Source of the DNA: Pseudomonas campi
Lineage (GTDB): Bacteria > Pseudomonadota > Gammaproteobacteria > Pseudomonadales > Pseudomonadaceae
Length of the DNA: 64,000 nt
Direction: 5' to 3'
NCBI RefSeq assembly: GCF_013200955.2
Contig: NZ_CP053697.2
Location: 1,302,001 to 1,366,000, forward strand
In this document: piece by piece, positions 1 through 8,715 of the stretch
Numbering within the stretch: the first letter of the stretch is position 1
Layout: every line of letters starts with the position of its first letter
Position numbers and translations under genes: made by a program
The notes under the pieces: generated by a model
The model's database searches: none
Seen by the model: the letters and a program-made list of their open reading frames with translations, nothing else
Told to the model about the DNA's origin: nothing

Positions 1-517
1 GCAGCCAGGGGGCGAGCAGTCGGGTCGACAGCGGGATGAACCAGTAGGTCATCAGGGGCGTCAGCGTCAGGGTGCTGAGCAGTACGCGCACGGTCAGCGA
101 CAGGTCGTCTAGCCACCCGCCGAACAGCAGGTTGAAGCCCAGCGATACGGGGAAGAACGCCAGCCAGATAGCCACGCTCTGCTTCCAGCGCGGCGGTTGG
201 CGCAGGCTGTTGCCGAACCAGGCGTCGAGGCCCTGGATGCGCCGCTCCTGCGGGTCGGCGAACAGGCCGCTGCCGCGCTGCAGCCAGGCGCGGCGCGAGG
301 CCGAGTGTTCCCAGGCCGCGAGCGTGGCCTGGTCGGCGAAGCGAAAGACGATCTGGAATTCGTCGTCGCCTGCCGGTGGTGCCAGGACGCCGGAGCCCAG
401 GTACCCAGCGAAATCGGCGGCGAGCAGCTGGCCTTCATGCAGCCAGGTGCGGAATTCGGGGAAGCGCTCGCGATGGACGCGGCGGGCCACCATCAGGGTG
501 ACGGGATCAGCAGACAT
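1..517 (-). CDS. Antibiotic biosynthesis monooxygenase-like membrane protein (3' end outside window)
   Basis: The reading frame opens with ATG at 517 behind a strong ribosome binding site (AAGGAG, 7 bases away) and is still open at base 1, so the C-terminus is missing. Residues 1-100 look like an ABM-type ferredoxin-fold domain (early MVARRVH, later FQIVFRFAD and LAAWEHS), as in small monooxygenase-like proteins. From about residue 115 two hydrophobic segments follow, so the domain is probably tethered to the inner membrane. Such fusions are common in Pseudomonas but the substrate is unknown. The family call comes from the N-terminal pattern; the enzymatic activity is not established. Confidence 0.65.
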   Translation of the reverse strand, partial: MSADPVTLMVARRVHRERFPEFRTWLHEGQLLAADFAGYLGSGVLAPPAGDDEFQIVFRFADQATLAAWEHSASRRAWLQRGSGLFADPQERRIQGLDAWFGNSLRQPPRWKQSVAIWLAFFPVSLGFNLLFGGWLDDLSLTVRVLLSTLTLTPLMTYWFIPLSTRLLAPWL

Positions 518-763
518 TGTGTATCTCCTTGCAGCGAACGCCGGCCCGGATAGGGCTGGCGCATCACGCAGCACCGGGGTGATGGCACTGCGCAAAATGA
601 CAGGCGCGATTATTCCGGTTTTTGCCGATTACGCCAGAGGGTTGCCTGCCGTTGGTCGCCAGTAGAACGCGTTGCGGGCTCTGCACCGCATGTGGCCTGG
701 GCATTTCAGGCCTGGGCCCTGCCTGAGGTACACTGCGGGCATTCTCTTTCGGCGATTCATTCC

Positions 764-1708
764 ATGACCGAACGCGCTGGTGCTGCTCTTGTCTCCGACT
801 CCCTGCAACAGGAAGAGTTGTTTCCCATTCGCGAGGTTTCGCGGCTGACCGGGGTTCACCCGGTCACCTTGCGCGCCTGGGAGCGACGCTACGGGCTGAT
901 CCAGCCGACACGCACCGACAGTGGCCATCGCCTGTACTCGGCGGCGGATATCGAATCGGTACGCAGCATCCTCGCCTGGATCGAGCGTGGCGTCTCGGTG
1001 AGCAAGGTCGGCAAGATCCTCGCCCGCAGCAGCGCGATCAAGATGCCGACGCCGGTCTATGTCGAAGTCACCGCCAGCGAGTGGGGCGAGTGGCAGGCGC
1101 GTATTCGCAGTGCGGTGGCGGCATTCGATGGGGTGCAGCTGGAGCGGCTGTACGGCCAGATTTTCTCCACCTACCCGCTGCTGGTGGTGTTCCAGGATAT
1201 CTTCGTGCCGCTGTGGCAGGAGTTGTTGCTGCACCGTGACGATTACGGCCAGGCCAGTGCCTGGTTGTTCCTCGATGCCTTCCTCCGTGCGCGCGCCTTG
1301 CAGCGCCTGCAACTGGCTGCCGCAGGGCAGGGCACGGTGCTGTTGTCGGCCTTGCCCGGGCATTGCCGGGAGCTGGAGCTGCTGGTGGCCGGCCTGTTGC
1401 TGGGTGGTGCCGAAGGCCGGGTACAGGTGTTGGCGCTGGGCCAGCCGCTGGAGGAACTGGCGCTGGTCTGCGAGAAGGTCCAGCCCCAGGCGCTGGTGCT
1501 GTTCTCCAACCAACCGCCGGCCGACGATCTGCCGCGTCAGCTCAGTCGTTTGGCCCTGGCGTTGCCCTGTCCGCTGCTGCTGGCCGGTGACGCCTCCGAG
1601 CTGATCGAAGATGAGCTCAGTGGTTCGCCGATTGCCTGCCTGGGCAATGAAGGCCGTCTGATGCACCAGCGGCTGCAGCAATTCCTCGCCGGTCATCTGG
1701 ATACCTGA
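764..1708 (+). CDS. MerR-family transcriptional regulator with B12-binding-like C-terminal domain
   Basis: A 314-residue regulator. Residues 20-90 form a MerR winged helix-turn-helix, with REVSRLTGVHPVTLRAWERR followed by YGLIQPTRTDSGHRLY. The C-terminal 200 residues resemble the helical cap and Rossmann B12-binding module of CarH/MlrA-type light or stress regulators, but the usual cobalamin histidine motif is not evident (PGHCRELELL stands in its place), so cobalamin binding is doubtful. An in-frame start at 692 exists, but ATG 764 gives the normal MerR N-terminus. It stands alone, with no partner gene facing it, so its target cannot be read from context. Confidence 0.85.
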   Translation: MTERAGAALVSDSLQQEELFPIREVSRLTGVHPVTLRAWERRYGLIQPTRTDSGHRLYSAADIESVRSILAWIERGVSVSKVGKILARSSAIKMPTPVYVEVTASEWGEWQARIRSAVAAFDGVQLERLYGQIFSTYPLLVVFQDIFVPLWQELLLHRDDYGQASAWLFLDAFLRARALQRLQLAAAGQGTVLLSALPGHCRELELLVAGLLLGGAEGRVQVLALGQPLEELALVCEKVQPQALVLFSNQPPADDLPRQLSRLALALPCPLLLAGDASELIEDELSGSPIACLGNEGRLMHQRLQQFLAGHLDT

Positions 1709-1778
1709 GAACCTCTTCAGGATCTCCGCGGGGCTGAAAATTCTTCTGCGCGCGACATCGCAACCGCGCTTTTTCCGT

Positions 1779-1820
1779 AGGGTGCGCTCTGCGGGCTTTC
1801 TGCTGCACATGGCGCACCCT
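1779..1820. repeat. Intergenic inverted repeat after the MerR gene
   Basis: The arms AGGGTGCGC (1779-1787) and GCGCACCCT (1812-1820) are perfectly complementary around a 24-base loop. It lies 70 bases after the MerR stop codon and could form a hairpin in RNA, but no T-run follows, so it is more likely a dispersed palindromic repeat than an intrinsic terminator. Confidence 0.5.
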
Positions 1821-1922
1821 GCGGGCGATCCGAATTAGCCGTTAAAAGCCTTTTCCCCTTGTACAGCTAACGACCCAAGCGAATGGGGCGTCGTCGGATT
1901 TTGCCTGTTTTCCGAAAAAAGC

Positions 1923-1982
1923 TTGCACTGCACAGGCTTGTGGCTATACAAAAGCTGTACATTAAATTTTATTGTACAGCTT
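1923..1982 (+). promoter_or_regulatory. Promoter and palindromic operator for the acyl-CoA dehydrogenase gene
   Basis: A -35-like TTGCAC (1923-1928) and a -10-like TATACA (1945-1950), 16 bases apart, are followed at once by a perfect inverted repeat: AAGCTGTAC (1952-1960), 13 AT-rich bases, GTACAGCTT (1974-1982). The repeat covers the expected transcription start and ends 14 bases before the ATG, as expected for a repressor operator. A further half site, TTGTACAGCT, lies at about 1859-1868. The regulator is unknown; the sequence is unlike the PsrA box. Confidence 0.6.
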
Positions 1983-1996
1983 AAGGGTTCGAATCA

Positions 1997-3775
1997 ATGC
2001 CTGCCTACCGTGCTCCCTTACGTGATATGCGCTTCGTTTTCGACGAGGTGCTCGACGCTTATGCCACCTTGCAGTCGCTGCCCAGTCAGCGCGAGTTCGG
2101 TAACGATCTCGGTGGCGCCATACTCGAGGAGGCCGCCAAGCTGGCGGAAAATGTCCTCGCTCCGCTCAATGGCCCAGGCGACAAGCAGGGCTGCCAGTAC
2201 GACCCGCAAAGCAAGGCGGTGAAAACCCCGGACGGCTTCCCGGCGGCCTACAAGCAGTTCGCCGAAGGCGGCTGGACCGCATTGGCCTGCACCCCGGAGT
2301 TCGGTGGCCAGGGCCTGCCCCATGTGCTGAACATGATGGTCGAGGAGATGGTCTGCTCGGCCAACCTGTCGCTGGGCATGTACCCGGGCCTGACCCACGG
2401 GGCGATCAATGCACTGACCGAGCACGGCACCCGCGAGCAGCAGGATCAATACCTGCCCAAGCTGATCAGCGGCGAGTGGACCGGCACCATGTGCCTGACC
2501 GAGCCGCAGTGCGGCACCGACCTGGGCCTGATCCGCACCCGTGCGCTGCCTCAGGCCGATGGCAGCTACGCCATCAGCGGCACCAAGATCTGGATCACCG
2601 GCGGCGAGCATGACCTGGCCGACAACATCGTCCACCTGGTACTGGCTAAGTTGCCGGATGCACCGGATAGCGTCAAAGGCATCTCGCTGTTCCTGGTACC
2701 CAAGTTCCTCGCAGACGGCACGCGCAACCCGGCGTTCTGCGGCGGCCTGGAACACAAGATGGGCATCAAGGGCTCGGCCACCTGCGTGATGAACTTCGAA
2801 GGCGCCCGCGGCTGGTTGATCGGCGAGCCGAACAAGGGCCTCAAGTGCATGTTCACCATGATGAACTCGGCGCGCCTGATGGTCGGTGTGCAGGGCCTCG
2901 GCATTGCCGAAAGCGCCTACCAGGTCAGTCTGGGGTTCGCCAAGGAGCGCCTGCAGAGCCGTTCGCTGTCCGGGCCAAAGGCGGCTGACAAGCCGGCCGA
3001 TCCGATCATCGTGCACCCGGATGTACGGCGCATGCTGCTGCGGCAGAAGGTGATGATCGAAGGCTGTCGCGCCTTGGCCTATTTCACCGGCATGCATCTG
3101 GATGTTGCCCACGATCATGAAGACCCGCAGTTGCGCCAGCAGTCCGACGACCTGGTGCAACTGCTGACGCCGGTGGTCAAGGCGTTCCTCACCGATGAAG
3201 GCTTCAACTGCGCCAACGACGGCCTGCAGGTGCTTGGCGGTTCGGGCTTCACCGAAGACTGGGGCATCGAACAACTGGTGCGCGATTGCCGCATCACCCG
3301 CATCTACGAAGGCACCAACGGCATTCAGGCCCTCGACCTGGTCGGGCGCAAGCTGGCCCTGGGCGGCGGCCGTGCGGTGCGCAGCTATTTCGCCCTGGTC
3401 GAAGGCTGGCTCAAGGCCAATGCTGACGCGCCGCACGCCGCGGCTGTGGGCAAAGCGCTCAAGCAGCTGCAACAGGCCACGATGTGGATCGCCACTGAAG
3501 GCATGCAGGATCCGGAGCAGGCAGGTGCTGCCTCCGTGCCTTACCTGCGCCTGTTCGCCCTGACCACCCTGGCCTGGTTCTGGTCGCGCATGGCGCTGAC
3601 TGCCCAGCACAAGCTGGCCGCGGGCAGCAGCGAAAGCGCTTTCTACGGAGCCAAGCTCAAGTCGGCGGATTTCTACATGGCACGCGTGCTGACTGAAACC
3701 GACAGCCTGCTGGCCGAGGTAGTGGCGGGCAAGAGCAGCCTGATGGCCTTCAGCGAGGAGGAGTTCGCCGCTTAA
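1997..3775 (+). CDS. Acyl-CoA dehydrogenase, long form with C-terminal extension
   Basis: A 592-residue FAD flavoenzyme for the first oxidation step of fatty acyl-CoA beta-oxidation. The acyl-CoA dehydrogenase signatures are in order: LTEPQCGTDLGLIRTRA in the middle domain, then GGSGFTEDWGIEQLVRDCR and RIYEGTNGIQ, whose glutamate is the catalytic base in this family. About 130 extra C-terminal residues make it the 600-residue type, like P. aeruginosa FadE1/FadE2 (PA0506/PA0508). It starts at ATG 1997 with AAGGG nine bases upstream, directly behind a palindromic operator, and is monocistronic, ending at a terminator. Chain-length preference cannot be read from sequence. Confidence 0.93.
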   Translation: MPAYRAPLRDMRFVFDEVLDAYATLQSLPSQREFGNDLGGAILEEAAKLAENVLAPLNGPGDKQGCQYDPQSKAVKTPDGFPAAYKQFAEGGWTALACTPEFGGQGLPHVLNMMVEEMVCSANLSLGMYPGLTHGAINALTEHGTREQQDQYLPKLISGEWTGTMCLTEPQCGTDLGLIRTRALPQADGSYAISGTKIWITGGEHDLADNIVHLVLAKLPDAPDSVKGISLFLVPKFLADGTRNPAFCGGLEHKMGIKGSATCVMNFEGARGWLIGEPNKGLKCMFTMMNSARLMVGVQGLGIAESAYQVSLGFAKERLQSRSLSGPKAADKPADPIIVHPDVRRMLLRQKVMIEGCRALAYFTGMHLDVAHDHEDPQLRQQSDDLVQLLTPVVKAFLTDEGFNCANDGLQVLGGSGFTEDWGIEQLVRDCRITRIYEGTNGIQALDLVGRKLALGGGRAVRSYFALVEGWLKANADAPHAAAVGKALKQLQQATMWIATEGMQDPEQAGAASVPYLRLFALTTLAWFWSRMALTAQHKLAAGSSESAFYGAKLKSADFYMARVLTETDSLLAEVVAGKSSLMAFSEEEFAA

Positions 3776-3862
3776 CGTCTGCGCAACCGGCAGCCACCTC
3801 CCCCTGTCCTTTCGGCTGCCGGTCTTTTATCCCTGCACGGCCAGTCTCTGGCCTAGCTTTAT

Positions 3863-3887
3863 GACCCGTCCCGACGGGTCTTTTTTT
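3863..3887 (+). terminator. Rho-independent terminator of the acyl-CoA dehydrogenase gene
   Basis: The stem GACCCGTC / GACGGGTC at 3863-3880 is followed by seven T residues, 87 bases after the stop codon. Confidence 0.85.
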
Positions 3888-3931
3888 GCCCGGCAGAAAG
3901 GTAGCGTCTCCAGCTAATGGCGCCGCCGCTT

Positions 3932-3998
3932 TTGTAGGAGCGGGCTTGCCCGCGATTGGGGCCATACAAAGCATCGCGACCAAGGTCGCTCCTACGGT
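3932..3998. repeat. Inverted pair of Pseudomonas REP palindromes (REPIN)
   Basis: GTAGGAGCGGGCTTGCCCGC (from 3934) and the reverse-oriented CGACCAAGGTCGCTCCTAC (ending at 3997) are two REP units facing each other about 20 bases apart. The GTAGGAGCG head is the hallmark of Pseudomonas REPs mobilised in trans by RAYT transposases. No RAYT gene is present in the window. Confidence 0.8.
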
Positions 3999-4032
3999 TC
4001 AGGCCTTCAACCCATAACGGGGACAGGCCCAT

Positions 4033-4060
4033 GAAAAAGCCCGGCACTGGGCCGGGCTTC
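4033..4060 (-). terminator. Terminator downstream of fumarase
   Basis: On the minus strand a GC-rich hairpin (AGCCCGGC / GCCGGGCT) is followed by TTTTT, 18 bases beyond the fumarase stop codon. Confidence 0.8.
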
Positions 4061-4077
4061 GTCACTGCTGCGCGGTG

Positions 4078-5601
4078 TTACTTGATTTCCACCGCCAGGC
4101 TGTCGTGGATCTTCTTCTGCCAGATCGCCGGGCCGGTGATGTGCACCGACTCGCCCTTGGTGTCGACCGCCACGGTTACCGGCATGTCCTTCACTTCGAA
4201 CTCGTAGATGGCTTCCATGCCCAGCTCGGCAAAGGCCACCACGCGCGACTTCTTGATCGCCTGGGCGACCAGGTAGGCGGCGCCGCCGACGGCCATCAGG
4301 TACACGGCCTTGTTGTCCTTGATCGCGTCGATGGCGATCGGGCCACGCTCGGACTTGCCGATCATGCCCAGCAGGCCGGTGCTCTCGAGGATCTGCCGGG
4401 TGAACTTGTCCATCCGCGTGGCGGTGGTCGGGCCGGCTGGGCCAACCACTTCTTCGCGTACCGGATCGACCGGGCCGACGTAATAGATGAAGCGGCCTTT
4501 CAGATCGACCGGCAGCTCTTCGCCCTTGTTGAGCATGTCGACCATGCGCTTGTGCGCGGCGTCGCGGCCGGTGAGCATCTTGCCGTTGAGCAGCACGGTC
4601 TCGCCCGGTTTCCAGCTCTGTACTTCTTCCGGGGTGATGGTGTCCAGATTGACGCGGCGCGCGCTCGGGCCGGCTTCCCAGACGATTTCCGGGTAGGCGT
4701 CGAGGGGCGGCGCTTCCAGTTCGGCCGGGCCGGAACCGTCGAGCACGAAGTGGGCGTGACGGGTGGCGGCGCAGTTGGGGATCATGCACACCGGCAAGGA
4801 GGCGGCGTGGGTCGGGTAGTCCATGATCTTGACGTCGAGCACGGTGGTCAGGCCGCCCAGGCCCTGGGCGCCGATGCCCAGCTGGTTAACTTTTTCGAAC
4901 AGCTCCAGGCGCATTTCTTCCAGCTTGTTCTGCGGGCCGCGGGCTTTCAGCTCATGGATGTCGATGGACTCCATCAACACTTCCTTGGCCATCACCGCGG
5001 CCTTCTCGGCGGTGCCGCCGATGCCGATGCCGAGCATGCCCGGCGGGCACCAGCCGGCGCCCATCTCGGGGACGGTCTTGAGCACCCAGTCGACGATCGA
5101 GTCGGACGGGTTGAGCATGGCCATCTTCGACTTGTTCTCGGAGCCGCCGCCCTTGGCTGCGACGTCCACTTCCACTTTGTCGCCGGGGACGATGGAGTAG
5201 TGGATGACCGCCGGGGTGTTGTCCTTGGTGTTCTTACGCGCGCCGGCTGGGTCGGCCAGGATCGAGGCGCGCAAGACGTTTTCCGGCAGGTTGTAAGCGC
5301 GGCGTACGCCTTCGTTGATCATGTCGTCGACGCTCATGGTCGCGCCATCCCAGCGCACGTCCATGCCGACGCGGATAAACACGGTGACGATACCGGTGTC
5401 CTGGCAGATCGGCCGGTGGCCGGTGGCGCACATGCGCGAGTTGATCAGGATCTGCGCCATGGAATCGCGCGCGGCGGGCGATTCTTCCTTCAGGTAGGCC
5501 TCATGCATGGCCTGGATGAAGTCGACGGGGTGGTAGTAGGAGATGAACTGCAGGGCGTCGGCGACGCTCTGAATCAGGTCATCCTGCTTGATCACGGTCA
5601 T
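4078..5601 (-). CDS. fumA: Fumarate hydratase, class I (iron-sulfur)
   Basis: A 507-residue class I fumarase that interconverts fumarate and L-malate in the TCA cycle with a labile [4Fe-4S] cluster. The N-terminal alpha domain contains CATGHRPICQDTG and KGGGSENKS, which are diagnostic; cluster cysteines fit those in CATGHRPICQ, VCMIPNCAA and GAGWCPPG. The C-terminal beta domain starts near residue 330 (TITPEEVQSWKPGE) and holds the GPAGPTTATRMD motif. It is the position equivalent of PA4333, next to the GGDEF gene read in the opposite direction, and is transcribed alone. Confidence 0.95.
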   Translation of the reverse strand: MTVIKQDDLIQSVADALQFISYYHPVDFIQAMHEAYLKEESPAARDSMAQILINSRMCATGHRPICQDTGIVTVFIRVGMDVRWDGATMSVDDMINEGVRRAYNLPENVLRASILADPAGARKNTKDNTPAVIHYSIVPGDKVEVDVAAKGGGSENKSKMAMLNPSDSIVDWVLKTVPEMGAGWCPPGMLGIGIGGTAEKAAVMAKEVLMESIDIHELKARGPQNKLEEMRLELFEKVNQLGIGAQGLGGLTTVLDVKIMDYPTHAASLPVCMIPNCAATRHAHFVLDGSGPAELEAPPLDAYPEIVWEAGPSARRVNLDTITPEEVQSWKPGETVLLNGKMLTGRDAAHKRMVDMLNKGEELPVDLKGRFIYYVGPVDPVREEVVGPAGPTTATRMDKFTRQILESTGLLGMIGKSERGPIAIDAIKDNKAVYLMAVGGAAYLVAQAIKKSRVVAFAELGMEAIYEFEVKDMPVTVAVDTKGESVHITGPAIWQKKIHDSLAVEIK

Positions 5602-5845
5602 GCAAGCGCTCCTCTAGTACGGGAACATCGGTAGGGAAGCGCCGGACCACGACCCGGCGCACTGCATCAAAAAAGGCGCCAAAGTATAGCGCGGTAGAGG
5701 GCTGCGGCACAGTCGCCGGCAGTCGACCCTGGTCGTATGGACGCCATTTTTCAGGCGCCGGACACAGTGCAATGACCCTAGGTTTTTTGTGCCCGCGGGG
5801 GTAGAGTGAGGCCAGGTGCCAGTACGGGACGGAGCCCAGAGCACA

Positions 5846-6964
5846 ATGACTCATCGGGTAACCAGACGAACCTTGCAAAGCCTGTTGCTGAAGCGTTTCG
5901 GCATGGCGGCAGCCACCCACGGGCTTGCTCTGGCGTTGCTGTGGCTGGCTGTATTCAGCGACCTGTTCAGTGGCCAGATAGCCTGGGCACTGTTCTGCAG
6001 CGGGCTGGTGATTGTTTCCCAGCTGAGCTTCCTGCTGCTGTTTCGCACGGGTTACAACCTGCGCTTTCGCGATCCCAGCCTGACGGAAGCGCAGATCCTG
6101 GTCGCCCTGGCCCTGCATACGTTTGTGTTGGCCAGCTTCGACAGCGCCCGTGGCAGCCTGCTGATGTTCTACCTGATCATCCTGCTGTTCGGCATTTTCC
6201 AGCTGCAGCCGCGAGTCTTCGTGCGCTGTGCCTTCTTCGCCTTCTTCGCCTTTGCCAGCCTCAATCTGTGGGAGGGCTATGAGATGCGTCTGGCCGATCC
6301 GGGGCTGGCGCTGCTGCAGTGCTGCGCCTTGTTCCTCGCGCTCGCCTGGCAGAGCCTGTTTGCCAGTTACATCCAAGCTTTGCGCCAGCGCATGCGCCAA
6401 CGCAGCTTCGCCCTGCAGGCGCACCAGGACACCCTGCGCGGCATGATGCGTCAGCTCGAGGACCTGGTGGCCACCGACGAGCTGACCGGCCTGTTCAACC
6501 GCCGCCACTTCCTGCGTCTGGCCCTGCGTGAGCTGGAGAACCTCGGCCCTGGGCGCCAGCACGGCCTGGCCCTGATCGATCTCGACTATTTCAAACGGAT
6601 CAACGATGTGCACGGCCATGCCGCCGGCGACCGCGTGCTGCAGACGTTTGCCGCGGTGGCGCGGGCCTGCGTACGCGATGGTGACGTGTTGGCGCGTTAC
6701 GGTGGCGAAGAGTTCGTCCTGCTCCTGCCGAATGCCGACGCCGATCGCCTGACTACCTGCTGCGAGCGCCTGCGCGAAGCCTTTGCCGCGGCCGAGCCGT
6801 TGGGCGTGCAGGTGGCCAGCCTGAGCCTGTCCGCCGGGATGACCCTGCTCAGCGAAGGTGATGACCTCGATGTGGCCCTGCAACGGGCCGACCAGGCCTT
6901 GTACCGGGCCAAGCGTGGCGGCCGTAATCGCTGCGATGCGGCCTGGGAGGGCGCGGGTGCCTGA
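5846..6964 (+). CDS. Membrane-anchored diguanylate cyclase (GGDEF domain)
   Basis: A 372-residue enzyme expected to make cyclic di-GMP from two GTP at the inner membrane. Residues 20-180 hold five to six hydrophobic segments; a short helical linker leads to a GGDEF domain from about residue 215 (ATDELTGLFNRRHF). The active-site signature is GGEEF, and RDGD lies five residues before it, so a product-inhibition I-site is also present. By position it corresponds to SadC (PA4332), but it is shorter than the 487-residue P. aeruginosa protein. I chose ATG 5846 (GGAG upstream) over an earlier in-frame codon at 5816. Its end overlaps the next gene by 8 bases. Confidence 0.9.
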   Translation: MTHRVTRRTLQSLLLKRFGMAAATHGLALALLWLAVFSDLFSGQIAWALFCSGLVIVSQLSFLLLFRTGYNLRFRDPSLTEAQILVALALHTFVLASFDSARGSLLMFYLIILLFGIFQLQPRVFVRCAFFAFFAFASLNLWEGYEMRLADPGLALLQCCALFLALAWQSLFASYIQALRQRMRQRSFALQAHQDTLRGMMRQLEDLVATDELTGLFNRRHFLRLALRELENLGPGRQHGLALIDLDYFKRINDVHGHAAGDRVLQTFAAVARACVRDGDVLARYGGEEFVLLLPNADADRLTTCCERLREAFAAAEPLGVQVASLSLSAGMTLLSEGDDLDVALQRADQALYRAKRGGRNRCDAAWEGAGA

Positions 6965-7895
6965 ACTTCATGTGGCCGGCCAGTCCTGGTCGGTTTCCAG
7001 CGCTAGCAACCTGCTCGACGCACTCAACGCTGCCGGCTTGCGCGTGCCCTATAGCTGCCGTGCCGGTAGCTGCCATGCCTGCCTGGTGCGCTGCGTACGC
7101 GGCGAGGTGGAGAACGCCGCGCCGGAGGCCCTCAGCCCCGAGCGCCTGGCCGAGGGCTGGCGCCTGGCCTGCCAGTGCCGGGTCGTCGATGAGCTGACCC
7201 TGGAACTGTTCGACCCGGCCCGCGACGGCCTGCCGGCCACTGTAGTGGCCAGCGACTGGTTGAGTCCGAGCGTGCTGCGCCTGCGTTTGCAGCCGGGCAA
7301 GGCGCTGCGCTACAGCGCCGGCCAGCACCTGGTGCTCTGGGCCGGTGCTGCGCTGGCGCGGCCATACTCGCTGGCCAGCCTGCCGGGTGAGGATGCCTGG
7401 CTGGAGTTCCACCTGGATTGCCGCCAGCCGGGCGCGTTCAGCGATGCCGCACGGCAGTTCCAGCCCGGTGATGTGCTGCGCCTGGGCGAGCTGCGTGGCG
7501 GCGCCCTGCACTATGACCCGGACTGGCACAGTCGTCCGCTCTGGTTGCTGGCGGCCGGCACCGGCCTGGCGCCGCTCTGGGGCATCTTGCGCGAAGCCTT
7601 GCGCCAGCAGCACGAGGGGCCGATCCGCGTACTGCATGTGGCCCACGACAGCAGCGAGCATTACCTGGCCGAAGCCTTGCGGGCATTGGCCGCCGCGCAC
7701 CCGCAGCTGCAGGTCGAGTTGCTGACGGCGACCGAGCTGGCGGCGGTTTTGGCGGAACTGAAGCTTGTTTCCCGACAAACCCGCGCCTTACTCTGCGGCT
7801 CTCCCGCCAGCGTGGAAAGCTTCGCGCGCCGCCTGTACCTGGCCGGCGTGCCGCGCAACCAGGTGCTGGCCGACGTCTTTCTGCCCCGCGCATAA
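6957..7895 (+). CDS. 2Fe-2S ferredoxin / NAD(P)H-FAD oxidoreductase
   Basis: A 312-residue electron-transfer flavoprotein. Residues 1-80 are a plant-type [2Fe-2S] ferredoxin domain (YSCRAGSCHACLVRC and later LACQC), followed by an FAD-binding barrel with the RPYSLAS motif and an NAD(P)-binding domain with LLAAGTGLAPLWGI. The same order is found in phenol hydroxylase P5 and CDP-6-deoxy reductase-type proteins. The best start is GTG 6957, which overlaps the stop of the diguanylate cyclase and has GGGAGGG upstream, implying translational coupling. It corresponds to PA4331; the electron acceptor is unknown. Confidence 0.88.
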   Translation: MPELHVAGQSWSVSSASNLLDALNAAGLRVPYSCRAGSCHACLVRCVRGEVENAAPEALSPERLAEGWRLACQCRVVDELTLELFDPARDGLPATVVASDWLSPSVLRLRLQPGKALRYSAGQHLVLWAGAALARPYSLASLPGEDAWLEFHLDCRQPGAFSDAARQFQPGDVLRLGELRGGALHYDPDWHSRPLWLLAAGTGLAPLWGILREALRQQHEGPIRVLHVAHDSSEHYLAEALRALAAAHPQLQVELLTATELAAVLAELKLVSRQTRALLCGSPASVESFARRLYLAGVPRNQVLADVFLPRA

Positions 7896-7937
7896 GCTGC
7901 TTGCGTTCGGGGCGCCCCGAATCTGCAAGGAGTTGTG

Positions 7938-8711
7938 ATGAGCGAGCATGTACTGGTCGAGCGCGAAGGCGGTCTGCTGACCCTGCACCTGAACCGTCCG
8001 GACAAGATGAATGCCCTGACCCGTGCCATGTACAGCCAGTTGGCCGAGCAACTGGACGCTGCCAATGCAGACCGCAGCGTGCGCGCGGTGCTGATCACCG
8101 GCGGCAGCGAATGCTTCACCAGCGGCAATGATGTGGCGGACTTCCTCCAGGCACCGCCGACCAGCATGGACAGCCCGGTGTTCCAGTTCATGCGTGCACT
8201 GTTCGACTTCGCCAAGCCGGTGATCGCCGCGGTCAATGGCCCGGCCGTGGGCATCGGCACCACCCTGTTGCTGCATTGCGACCTGGTTTATGTCAGCCGC
8301 ACGGCCAAATTGAAGATGCCCTTCGTCAACCTCGGCCTGTGCCCGGAATTCGGCTCCAGCCTGATCCTGCCGCGCCTGCTGGGCCAGGCCAAGGCTGCGG
8401 AGCTGTTGCTGCTCGGCGAGAGCTTTACGGGCGAGCAGGCGGCGCAGTGGGGCATCGCCAATGCGGCGCTGGAGGGTGGCGCCGAGGTGCTCGCCAAGGC
8501 CCGCGAGATGGCCCAGCGCTTCCTCGCATTGGCCCCCTCGGCAGTGGCTGACAGCAAGCGCCTGATGCGCGCGCCGGGGCGCACCGAGCTGCGTCAGGTG
8601 ATCGAGGAGGAGGGTGCGTTGTTCGGCCAGCGCCTGCGCTCGCCGGAGGCCATCGAATCGCTGTCAGCCTTTATGCAGCGGCGCAAGCCGGATTTCTCCA
8701 AGTTCGCCTGA
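7938..8711 (+). CDS. Enoyl-CoA hydratase/isomerase family protein
   Basis: A 257-residue crotonase-fold protein. The N-terminus LTLHLNRPDKMNALT and the oxyanion-hole segments SGNDVADF and AAVNGPAVGIGTTLLLHCD are typical of enoyl-CoA hydratases and isomerases. The region after the second segment (LKMPFVNLGLCPEFGSS) has glutamate only at the site often used by isomerases, so the exact reaction is open. AAGGAG lies five bases before ATG 7938. It follows the ferredoxin reductase by 42 bases and is probably cotranscribed, as in the PA4331-PA4330 arrangement. Confidence 0.9.
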   Translation: MSEHVLVEREGGLLTLHLNRPDKMNALTRAMYSQLAEQLDAANADRSVRAVLITGGSECFTSGNDVADFLQAPPTSMDSPVFQFMRALFDFAKPVIAAVNGPAVGIGTTLLLHCDLVYVSRTAKLKMPFVNLGLCPEFGSSLILPRLLGQAKAAELLLLGESFTGEQAAQWGIANAALEGGAEVLAKAREMAQRFLALAPSAVADSKRLMRAPGRTELRQVIEEEGALFGQRLRSPEAIESLSAFMQRRKPDFSKFA

Positions 8712-8715
8712 GACC

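Noticed and set aside
2018..3610. 530-codon open frame on the minus strand inside the acyl-CoA dehydrogenase gene
   Set aside because: It is the shadow of a high-GC gene; the plus-strand protein has complete family motifs. The same applies to long minus- or plus-strand frames over fumarase, pykA, rimO, the PBP and the glutamate synthase-like gene.
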